Assembly (NCBI GenBank): GCA_002389295.1
Contig: DGOE01000143.1
Location: 1-30,480 of the forward strand
DNA length: 30,480 nt
From: Flavobacteriales bacterium UBA4474
GTDB taxonomy: Bacteria; Bacteroidota; Bacteroidia; Flavobacteriales_D; Sanyastnellaceae
Direction: 5' to 3'
Part shown: one piece after another, positions 22,909 through 29,746 of the stretch
Numbering within the stretch: the first letter of the stretch is position 1
Layout of the letters: each line of letters begins with the position of its first letter
The notes under the pieces: generated by a model
What the model was told of the DNA's origin: nothing
The model's database searches: none
What the model saw: the letters and a program-made list of their open reading frames with translations, nothing else
Program-made: the position numbers and the translations under genes

Positions 22909-25041
22909 TCACCGCACCCAGACCAGGTCGATGAGCTCGACCCGCGTGCGGAATTCGCCAAATGCGACGGTCGCCTTTTTGCCCTTGATGGACAGGACTT
23001 CCCCGCGCTGGCGGCCTTCCTTCAGGCGAACCGTGCTGCCCACGGCAATCTTTTCCACGTTTTGCTTGGCACGGGGTTTCCGTCGCCGGGCATTTGCGGC
23101 CTTTTTTCGCGCAGCGGCCTCTTCTTTCTCTGCTTTTTTGGCGCCCTCTACAGAGAGGTATTTTCTGACGTCTTCCAGCAGGGCCTTGTTGGCCTGTCCC
23201 GACTTAAACCGGTCGATGAACTGCTGCAGTTTCTTGCCCCGCACCAGCGCGGCATTCTGCTCCGTACCCATGCGCTGAACCGATGCTTGTCGCTCCTCGA
23301 GCTTGGCCGACTGCTGCTCAAAATCACGGCGGGCTTCTTGGGCGGCATGCTCGGCTTTGAGCTGACGGTCCGTCAGCTTGACGTGTCGCGTCTTTTCCTT
23401 TTGCAGCGAAGCAATCAGGCCATCCAACCGCACCTTTTTCGGGTTGAGTTTGCCTTTTGCCCGATCGATGAGGTCATGGGGAATGCCATTCAATTCGGCC
23501 ACCTCAAAGGTGAAGGAGCTGCCCGGTTGCCCCATATCAAGCCGGTAGGTAGGAGAGAGGCTCTCGGCGTCAAAGAGCATGCTGCCGTTGACGGCTTGTG
23601 GCATCTGCGTCGCCCGGGTCTTGATGTTGGCGTAGTGCGTGGTGACCACACCAAAGCATCCTTTTTCGTAGAGTTCTTCAAAGAAAACTTCGGCGAGTGC
23701 CCCACCCAATTCGGGGTCGCTGCCTGTGCCGAATTCATCGAGCAGCAACAGGCTGTTTCTCCCCGCTGCCTGCAGAAATCCCTTCATCCGGTTGAGCCGA
23801 TAGCTGTACGTGGAGAGTTGGTTTTCTATGCTTTGGTTGTCACCGATGTCGGTCAGTATGGACTTGAACAAGCCAAACGCACTGTCGGGATGGACGGGAA
23901 CCAGCAGCCCACTCTGCACCATCATTTGAAGCAGCCCCATCATCTTCAAGGTGATCGACTTGCCCCCGGCATTGGGGCCGCTGATCACCAGCATGCGGCG
24001 CTCGGCATGCAGGGTCAGGTGCTGGGGCTCGACGGGAAGCCCTTTGTTTCGGTGGGCCAGCAGCAGCAAAGGATGGTGCGCCTTGTGCAAATCCATCCGC
24101 ACTTCCTTGACCAGTTGCGGCAAGCCCGCATCCATGGAAAGGGCCAATTTGACCTTGGCTTGGATGAAGTCCAATTGGACCAACAACCGCTGCTGTGCCT
24201 TGATCAACGGGGTGTGCTTGCGGATGCGCTGCGTCAATTCTCGCAGGATGCGCACGATTTCACGGCGCTCATCATCGCGCAACATCTCCAGCTCGTGGTT
24301 GATTTGATGGCAGTCAGCGGGTTCGATGAATGTGACCGAGCCCGTCTTGGAAGTGCCGAGGGCCGTGCCCCGCACCTTGCGTTTGTGGGTGCTGGCGATG
24401 GCCAAGACCCGGCGTTCATTGAGGTAGCCTTCTTGGGTATCGGCCAGCCAACCTTGCTTGTTGCAGCTTCTGAGTGCTTTGTCAAACTGCCGGTTGACTT
24501 GTCGCCTGGCCGTTTGCATATCGATGCGGATGCGGCCCAATGCGGCTGACGCATTGCTTCTGACACCGCCTTTGGGGTCAAAGACCGCTTCGATTTCCTT
24601 TACGATTTCCCGATTCTCCTGGACGGAGCCGAGCATGCCGCACAGCCTGGGAAATGCCCGCTCGCGGCCATTCAATGCCCCGACAATGTCGTTGACCAGG
24701 CGCGTGCACTGGAGCACCCGCATGAACCCCGCCTCGGTCAGCGCCGAGCCGGAAACCTCAAGCAATTTGATTTCCCCTTTGATTTCCTCAAAAACAAGGG
24801 ATGGAAAGGTGTAGCCCTCCACGCGGATGCGCCGCAATTCATCGGTGGATTCGAGTCCCGCGAGCACAGTGGGGCGGTGGGCGGTGGGCGCGAGGCCTTG
24901 TGCCCTTTTTTTCGCGGAATCCGAATTGCAATGGCCTTCCAACAGGGCGCGGATGGCGTCGAATTCGAGGTCTTCGACCGTTTGATCGTCAAACCCCTCC
25001 AAGCCGCGGTGAGGCTTTGCAATGTGCTCAGACCTGTCCAT
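22909..25041 (-). CDS. MutS2-family ATPase lacking the C-terminal Smr domain
   Basis: 710 residues from the ATG at 25041 (14 bases inside miaA; an alternative start at 25092 would overlap by 65). MutS2 proteins act on branched DNA or on collided ribosomes. Seen: an N-terminal GLEGFDDQTVEDLEFDAIRA block, a helical lever/clamp region (about 170-320), Walker A SGPNAGGKS (354-362), Walker B LLLLDEFGTGSDP (431 onward), the TTHY switch and GSSFTFEVAELNGIP. A long coiled coil (about 530-640) leads to a KOW-like beta domain (VGSTVRLKEGRQRGEVLSIK) that ends the protein. The Smr endonuclease domain usually following that segment is absent; the gene stops at TGATCA against the protease gene. I leave the symbol empty because of this difference. 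Confidence 0.92.
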   Translation of the reverse strand: MDRSEHIAKPHRGLEGFDDQTVEDLEFDAIRALLEGHCNSDSAKKRAQGLAPTAHRPTVLAGLESTDELRRIRVEGYTFPSLVFEEIKGEIKLLEVSGSALTEAGFMRVLQCTRLVNDIVGALNGRERAFPRLCGMLGSVQENREIVKEIEAVFDPKGGVRSNASAALGRIRIDMQTARRQVNRQFDKALRSCNKQGWLADTQEGYLNERRVLAIASTHKRKVRGTALGTSKTGSVTFIEPADCHQINHELEMLRDDERREIVRILRELTQRIRKHTPLIKAQQRLLVQLDFIQAKVKLALSMDAGLPQLVKEVRMDLHKAHHPLLLLAHRNKGLPVEPQHLTLHAERRMLVISGPNAGGKSITLKMMGLLQMMVQSGLLVPVHPDSAFGLFKSILTDIGDNQSIENQLSTYSYRLNRMKGFLQAAGRNSLLLLDEFGTGSDPELGGALAEVFFEELYEKGCFGVVTTHYANIKTRATQMPQAVNGSMLFDAESLSPTYRLDMGQPGSSFTFEVAELNGIPHDLIDRAKGKLNPKKVRLDGLIASLQKEKTRHVKLTDRQLKAEHAAQEARRDFEQQSAKLEERQASVQRMGTEQNAALVRGKKLQQFIDRFKSGQANKALLEDVRKYLSVEGAKKAEKEEAAARKKAANARRRKPRAKQNVEKIAVGSTVRLKEGRQRGEVLSIKGKKATVAFGEFRTRVELIDLVWVR

Positions 25042-26035
25042 GGCGCATAAAAGCTTGGACGAGGTCAAGGCCCCGCTCAGGTTGTCGTGCATCCACCCAG
25101 CACACCCCGGGTTGGCGATGAAACCACGTCAGTTGGCGTCGGGCAAACTGTCGGGTGGTTTCCTGTATTCTACGCACGGCCGTATCCATGTCCATCTTGT
25201 TGTCCAACACATCAAACAACGCGGGATAGCCTACGGTTCTGAGCGCGTTGACCTCGCGCAGGTGTTTGACCCGCCGCGCTTCTTCCAACCAGCCGGCTTC
25301 GAGCATGCTCAAGGCGCGCGCATTGATGCGGTCGTGCAGGAAAGTGCGCGGTCCTCCCAAGCCCACAGTCAAGGTGTCCCAGGGCCTGTCGCTGTTTCGG
25401 GTCCACCCCCCGTGGTTCAAGGTTCTGCGCTCTTCTTGCTTTTTGCGAAAGCTGCTGTAGGTCTCGCCAGAACTGCGACAAACTTCCAGGGCGCGAATGA
25501 CGCGGTGTGGATTGGACCGGTCCATCGTTGCGAAATGGACAGGGTCCTTTTCTTCCAATTCTGCCAGCAGAGGGGCGAGTCCTGAGGCGGCATGGAGGTC
25601 ATTCAGCGCCTTTCGAATCTGCGCATCGGCGGGGGGCATGTCGTCCAGCCCGTCCTGCAGGGCTTGGATGTACAATCCGCTGCCACCTACCACAACGGCC
25701 ACAGGGGAACGCCCTTCATCCATTCGGCGCGCAAAGAACGCCTCGAGCCAAGGCACGGCGTCCTGCGCAAAACGACCTGCGTTGTACGGCTGTTCCAATC
25801 CAATGAAGTCGACGAAATGGTGGGGCACCATGGCCCGCTCTTCTGCGGTAGGTTGGGCTGTACCGATGGGGATGTCCCGATAGAATTGTCGGCTATCGGC
25901 GGAGATGATCTCCGTATCCAAGGCTTGGGCCATGGCGATGGCCAGGCTGGTCTTGCCCGCAGCGGTGGGGCCCACAATGGAGATAAGCAGGGGACCTTCG
26001 CCCCGCGGTGGAGATGTGCGCTGCAGAGAAGTCAA
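25028..26035 (-). CDS. miaA: tRNA dimethylallyltransferase
   Basis: 335 residues. Adds a dimethylallyl group to N6 of A37 in tRNAs that read codons starting with U. Walker A-type loop VGPTAAGKTS (21-30), then EIISADSRQFYRDIPIGTAQ, GGSGLYIQALQDGLDD, the DRSNPHRVIRALEV block and a C-terminal ALRTVGYPALF. The start is a TTG at 26035, whose last bases overlap the stop of the preceding gene (TTGA), so the two are coupled; I see no ATG near the family start. mutS2 follows with a 14-base overlap, making a three-gene operon. Confidence 0.95.
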   Translation of the reverse strand: MTSLQRTSPPRGEGPLLISIVGPTAAGKTSLAIAMAQALDTEIISADSRQFYRDIPIGTAQPTAEERAMVPHHFVDFIGLEQPYNAGRFAQDAVPWLEAFFARRMDEGRSPVAVVVGGSGLYIQALQDGLDDMPPADAQIRKALNDLHAASGLAPLLAELEEKDPVHFATMDRSNPHRVIRALEVCRSSGETYSSFRKKQEERRTLNHGGWTRNSDRPWDTLTVGLGGPRTFLHDRINARALSMLEAGWLEEARRVKHLREVNALRTVGYPALFDVLDNKMDMDTAVRRIQETTRQFARRQLTWFHRQPGVCWVDARQPERGLDLVQAFMRHGQV

Positions 26036-26610
26036 TATGCAGCCTCGTCGAGATCGTCCAGCGAGGTGAAACTCGGTCCATCATCGCCGCCCTCCTCTTC
26101 GTCGTCCAAGTAGGCATCGATTTCAGGGTCTCCCGTCCTCAAAGGACCATCGTCTTCTGCTTCTGCAGGTTCGATTTCGTCCATCAAGTCGACTTCTTTG
26201 GAGAACTGATCCGGGGCCGTGCCAAATTCATGGGCGAGCAGCGGATATTCTGGTGTTTCTCCTTCTTCTACGGCCATGACTTCCACATAGAAGCACCACA
26301 TCCGGAGGAAGTCATAGACATAGACCATCCGGTCATTGGCCTTGGCCGCCATGTCTGCTACCGTGATGTTGCGCATGGAAGGAAAGGGCTCGCCGGTGTC
26401 GTCCATGCCCATATCCATCAGGGGAACCTCGCGGCCGCGCCCCCAATCCTCATCCGATTGGAAAAAAGAGGCCATTTCCCCTTCCCCAAACTCAAATGCA
26501 GCAAGGATGCCGCGGTGCAGGTCTTCCAACGGGGCAGATTTGCCAATCAGGATGTCGCGGAAGACGTCCTCCTCGATGTCGACGATGACGCGGAAGCGGA
26601 TGAGGTTCAT
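26032..26610 (-). CDS. pRiA4b ORF-3-like (IS1096 passenger TnpR-family) domain protein
   Basis: 192 residues. The N-terminus, MNLIRFRVIVDIEEDVFRDI followed by LHRGILAAFEFGEGEMASF and a run of DW.G...PL.D, matches the plasmid pRiA4b ORF-3-like family, a small beta/alpha domain of unknown biochemical function. A domain of about 130 residues is followed by an acidic tail (about 140-192, AEAEDDG and DDEEEGGDDG). Despite the family name nothing here suggests a mobile element: it is first in an operon with miaA and mutS2. The Met at 26610 opens the conserved sequence. A -7 element lies at 26632-26639. Confidence 0.85.
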   Translation of the reverse strand: MNLIRFRVIVDIEEDVFRDILIGKSAPLEDLHRGILAAFEFGEGEMASFFQSDEDWGRGREVPLMDMGMDDTGEPFPSMRNITVADMAAKANDRMVYVYDFLRMWCFYVEVMAVEEGETPEYPLLAHEFGTAPDQFSKEVDLMDEIEPAEAEDDGPLRTGDPEIDAYLDDEEEGGDDGPSFTSLDDLDEAAY

Positions 26611-26631
26611 TCGGGGGTTTCTCGGATAGAG

Positions 26632-26639
26632 CGAATTTA
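26632..26639 (-). promoter_or_regulatory. -7 element of the pRiA4b-like / miaA / mutS2 operon
   Basis: TAAATTCG on the minus strand ends 21 bases before the ATG at 26610. A plus-strand candidate, TAGTTTCG, lies at 26663-26670, 35 bases before the ATG of the divergent gene at 26706. Confidence 0.4.
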
Positions 26640-26705
26640 TGCCATCTCTCCGGCAGGCGGGTTAGTTTCGCAACCGGTTTCAATAACCTGCAAGCAACGA
26701 TACGA

Positions 26706-27248
26706 ATGAAGCTTCCTTTTGATTCTCGCATCCTCAAGTTCGCTTTGGCGGCGGGTGCATTGGCCTACGCCATCCAGCAGTTCATTTCCGGCTACACCGG
26801 AGCAGGAGTAGGGATGTCGTTGCTCGCCATCCTCTTTGGGCTCAGTGCCTTGCGCAGCATTCGCATGATCGTGGTCGCCTTCAGGATTCAACAACAAAAA
26901 TTGGACAAGGCCCGTGACGTGCTCGCGGGAATCAACCCAAAGCACCTCTGGCCCGGCAACCGCGGACAATATTGGTTCTTGCAGGGCAACCTGTTGCTGG
27001 AGTCGAGCTTGCCCGAAGCAGAGAAGGCTTTTAGAACAGCTTTGGATGTGGGCCTCAAAAGAGACGAGGAAAAGGCAGCAGTCATGCTCAATCTCGCGGC
27101 CATTCAAAGTTCAAAGCGTCGGACCAAAGAAGCCAAAGCGCTGATCGTTCAGGCCAAACGTTTGGACAAGAAGGGCATGCTCAAAGCCGACATCAAGACC
27201 ATCGAGCAGGCCATCAGAAACCCACAGCAGGTGATGCGGAGGCGCTGA
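26706..27248 (+). CDS. Membrane protein with TPR-like repeats, unknown function
   Basis: 180 residues. Two membrane helices (about 9-28, KFALAAGALAYAIQQFI; about 34-59, VGMSLLAILFGLSALRS) are followed by a cytoplasmic helical region of about 120 residues. That part resembles tetratricopeptide repeats: a Trp/Leu block (GQYWFLQGNLLLESSLPEAE), AFRTALDVGL, then KAAVMLNLAAIQSSKRRTKE and a final AKRLDKKG. Repeats of this type usually bind partner proteins. I do not know a named family. A possible promoter lies at 26663-26670. The gene converges on the next with 2 bases between stop codons. Confidence 0.8.
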   Translation: MKLPFDSRILKFALAAGALAYAIQQFISGYTGAGVGMSLLAILFGLSALRSIRMIVVAFRIQQQKLDKARDVLAGINPKHLWPGNRGQYWFLQGNLLLESSLPEAEKAFRTALDVGLKRDEEKAAVMLNLAAIQSSKRRTKEAKALIVQAKRLDKKGMLKADIKTIEQAIRNPQQVMRRR

Positions 27249-27250
27249 CT

Positions 27251-27598
27251 TCAGTCAGCCGACGGCGAAGGCATAGGGGCTGAATGCTGTCCGGCATGGT
27301 CCCACCGGGGAAGCACTTCAAGCTGGTCGCGCAATGTGGCTTCCCTTCTCAATTCCTGCATGGAGTAAATCCATTCCAAGGCCATGTCTTGTGCCCTCGA
27401 AAACAACCTGCGGTCGTGGTCGATTTCAGCGGGCTGAACGAACTGGCGTTCAAAGTCCTCCAACGCGGCGTGCACAGCGTAAGCCACCGGTTTGAATTGG
27501 GCCCTTCGCGCCGGAACCGCGTCCATGTGTCGGGCGCATTGTTCGAGGACATCGAGCAACAGGGTTCGGGTCGCATTGTGGCACTCACTCCGTGACAT
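27251..27598 (-). CDS. Small helical protein, unknown function
   Basis: 115 residues from the ATG at 27598. Predicted helices throughout (TRTLLLDVLEQCARHMDAVP, then VAYAVHAALEDFERQFV, and LFSRAQDMALEWIYSMQELR), no signal peptide or membrane segment, and a Pro/Ser-rich C-terminus (SAPMPSPSAD). I recognise no family. The open frame extends upstream to 27796 inside the E1 gene on the same strand in another frame, so the start is chosen at the ATG that follows a TAnnTT element by six bases. That placement is the main evidence that the gene is real; it could also be a spurious frame. Confidence 0.6.
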   Translation of the reverse strand: MSRSECHNATRTLLLDVLEQCARHMDAVPARRAQFKPVAYAVHAALEDFERQFVQPAEIDHDRRLFSRAQDMALEWIYSMQELRREATLRDQLEVLPRWDHAGQHSAPMPSPSAD

Positions 27599-27602
27599 GT
27601 TC

Positions 27603-27610
27603 ACAAAGTA
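27603..27610 (-). promoter_or_regulatory. Possible -7 element, small helical protein
   Basis: TACTTTGT on the minus strand ends 4 bases before the ATG at 27598. The core TACTTT has the same spacing as the other leaderless candidates, but the final two bases depart from consensus. Confidence 0.4.
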
Positions 27611-27662
27611 GGGTGGACCCGCCACCGGAATGGCGATGTGCGTCAGTTGTGAAAAAAATGCC

Positions 27663-29681
27663 TCAGTAGGCCAGCAGTGCATCGAGCGCAAGAGGGAGGC
27701 GCTGTTTGGGCAGGTAACCTTCTTCCAATGTGGGGGCAAAGGGGATGGGCGTATCCAAGGAAGCCACCCGACAGACCGGTGCATCGAGGTGCTCAAAGCA
27801 CTCGGACTGTATTCTCGCCGTCAACTCTCCGCCAATTCCTCCTGTGAGGTTGTCTTCGTGCAGCACCAAAACACGTCCGGCTTTTCGGGAAGCGTCGAAC
27901 ACTGCCTCCCAATCAAGAGGTGCGAGGGTTCTCAGGTCCAACACCCCGATTTCTCCCAAGCCTGCGGCCCGGCAGCGATCGGCTTGTTCCAAAGCCCAGT
28001 GCACGCCCATTCCGTAGGTGATGATGACCGCCGATGCGGGGGACCCAATCAACCGGGCCTGGCCAAAGGGCAGCGCGTAATCGTTGTTGGGGACATCGCC
28101 CGTTAGGCTGCGGTAAAGCGCCTTGTGCTCAAAGAAAAGAACGGGGTTGGGCGTATCGAATGCCGCGGCGAGCAAGCCCTTGGCGTCTTCCGGAAAGGCG
28201 GGATAAGCCAACATCAGGCCCGGGACGTGAAAGAACCAGGCTTCATTGGATTGGCTGTGGAATGGACCGGCTGCCACCCCTGCACCCGTGGGCATGCGCA
28301 CCACCACGTCGGCAGGTTGGCCCCAGCGCCAATGCAATTTGGCGAGGTTGTTGACGATTTGATTGAATCCGCAGGTGACAAAGTCGGCAAACTGCATCTC
28401 GACCATGGCCTTCATGCCGGCGATGGACAGGCCGAGTCCCGAGCCGATGATGGCGCTCTCGCACAAGGGCGTATTGCGCACGCGGTCTTCTCCAAAGCGG
28501 TCCACGAATCCATCCGTGACCTTGAAGACGCCGCCATAGGCACCGATGTCTTGCCCCATCAACACGAGGTTGTCGTGGCGTTCCATGGCACAGGCGAGTC
28601 CATCGGAGATGGCGTCGATGAAGCGCTTCTCGGTGGTGTCGCTGCTGGCTGGTCTCGCGGGCATGGTGGAAGCATGGAACAGCCGCTCCATTTCCCGGTC
28701 GGTGTCTGCCTCTACCTCGGGCTCCGCTTCTGCCGCCTTCAGCGCTTCAGCAATGTCCTTTTGGATGGCCTTCTTTCGCTTGTCGATGGCATCGCCGCTG
28801 ATGTGTCCCTCTGATATGAGGAAGTCGATGTAGCCATCCACCGGATCCCGTTTCTCCCAGGCCTCAACCAGCCCTTCGGGGTAGTATTTCGTGCCGCTTG
28901 CCTCTTCGTGTCCGCGGCGCCGAAACGTTTCGAATTCAAGCAGGATGGGGCGCGGACGTTCGCGCACAGAATCCGCTGCGCGCCGCACGGTGTCGTATAC
29001 CTCTAAGATGTTGTTGCCGTCCACGCGGATGGCGTCTTCCGCAGGAATGCCATATCCAGCGGCCTTGTCAATGAATTGGGCGCAACGGAATTGCTGGCTG
29101 CTCGGGGTGGACAAACCCCAGTGGTTACTCTCGATGCAGAACAGCACAGGCAAGTCCCAGACGCTGGCCACATTGAGCGCTTCGTGGAAGTCGCCTTCAC
29201 TGGTGCCCCCGTCTCCTGTAAACACCAAAGTGGCCTTGCCCGAACCCCGGTTTTTGGATGCGAGGGCAATGCCGTCAGCAATGCCCAATTGGGGGCCGAG
29301 GTGGCTGATCATGCCCACAATGTGGTGCTCCATCGAGCCAAAGTGGAAGCTGCGGTCATGGCCCTGCGTAAATCCGGAAGCCTTGCCTTGGAATTGGGCA
29401 AAAAGTTGGGTCAACTCCACACCGCGTGTGGTGAATACCCCCAGGTTGCGGTGCATGGGCAAAATGAACTCGTCTTCGGCGAGGGCGGCAGCACATCCCA
29501 CGGAAATGGCTTCCTGTCCCATCCCGGAAAACCACTTGCTGATCCGGCCTTGCCGCAGCAGACTCAACATCTTCTCCTCGATGAGCCGGGGCACAAGCAG
29601 GAGGTCCAGCAGTCCCAACATGGTCTCGGGGGCCATGCCACGGTCTTCGATGCGCAGTTCGGGTACCTTTTTTACGGCCAT
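27663..29681 (-). CDS. Fused E1 alpha/beta 2-oxo-acid dehydrogenase (branched-chain type)
   Basis: 672 residues, alpha and beta E1 halves in one chain, a common form in Bacteroidota. Decarboxylates a 2-oxo acid on thiamine diphosphate and passes the acyl group to an E2 lipoyl protein. Alpha part (about 20-330): GRISKWFSGMGQEAISVG, PMHRNLGVFTTRG, and the ThDP/Mg2+ motif from GDGGTSEGDFHEA (156 on) to ESN (Asn186). Beta part (about 345-672): MGQDIGAYGGVFKVTDG, TPLCESAIIGSGLGLSIAGM, MPTGAGVAAGPFHSQSNEAW and VLDLRTLAPLDWEAVFDASR. The sequence best suits branched-chain or related E1; pyruvate specificity cannot be excluded. No E2 or E3 is adjacent. A perfect -7 element lies just before the ATG. 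Confidence 0.93.
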   Translation of the reverse strand: MAVKKVPELRIEDRGMAPETMLGLLDLLLVPRLIEEKMLSLLRQGRISKWFSGMGQEAISVGCAAALAEDEFILPMHRNLGVFTTRGVELTQLFAQFQGKASGFTQGHDRSFHFGSMEHHIVGMISHLGPQLGIADGIALASKNRGSGKATLVFTGDGGTSEGDFHEALNVASVWDLPVLFCIESNHWGLSTPSSQQFRCAQFIDKAAGYGIPAEDAIRVDGNNILEVYDTVRRAADSVRERPRPILLEFETFRRRGHEEASGTKYYPEGLVEAWEKRDPVDGYIDFLISEGHISGDAIDKRKKAIQKDIAEALKAAEAEPEVEADTDREMERLFHASTMPARPASSDTTEKRFIDAISDGLACAMERHDNLVLMGQDIGAYGGVFKVTDGFVDRFGEDRVRNTPLCESAIIGSGLGLSIAGMKAMVEMQFADFVTCGFNQIVNNLAKLHWRWGQPADVVVRMPTGAGVAAGPFHSQSNEAWFFHVPGLMLAYPAFPEDAKGLLAAAFDTPNPVLFFEHKALYRSLTGDVPNNDYALPFGQARLIGSPASAVIITYGMGVHWALEQADRCRAAGLGEIGVLDLRTLAPLDWEAVFDASRKAGRVLVLHEDNLTGGIGGELTARIQSECFEHLDAPVCRVASLDTPIPFAPTLEEGYLPKQRLPLALDALLAY

Positions 29682-29686
29682 CGCCG

Positions 29687-29694
29687 CAAAGCTA
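29687..29694 (-). promoter_or_regulatory. Perfect -7 element, fused E1 gene
   Basis: TAGCTTTG on the minus strand is an exact TAnnTTTG. It ends 5 bases before the ATG at 29681, one base more than the other leaderless candidates, so a leader of zero or one base is expected. Confidence 0.6.
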
Positions 29695-29730
29695 AACGGG
29701 TTGACAACCTCTAGGTGGTGGGGGTGAACG

Positions 29731-29738
29731 TATTTTGC
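29731..29738 (+). promoter_or_regulatory. -7 element, FAD-dependent dehydrogenase
   Basis: TATTTTGC, identical to the element at 7475-7482, lies 8 bases before the ATG at 29747. An in-frame GTG at 29741 is an alternative start. Confidence 0.5.
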
Positions 29739-29746
29739 CCGTGGAA

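Noticed and set aside
22650..22961. Frameshifted Smr domain downstream of mutS2
   Set aside because: The minus-strand translations there have no Smr-like LDLHG or GxG motif and lie opposite an intact type IX domain.
23062..24549. 495-codon plus-strand frame inside mutS2
   Set aside because: Fully antisense to the MutS2 ATPase region, whose motifs are intact.
26032..26610. Mobile-element gene suggested by the IS1096 passenger family name
   Set aside because: No transposase, inverted repeat or target duplication is near; it is the first gene of the miaA operon.
29701..29706. TTGACA as a sigma-70 -35 box
   Set aside because: Spacing of 24 bases to the -7 element at 29731 does not fit either the E. 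coli or the Bacteroidota promoter; a second TTGACA at 7304-7309 spans a stop codon.
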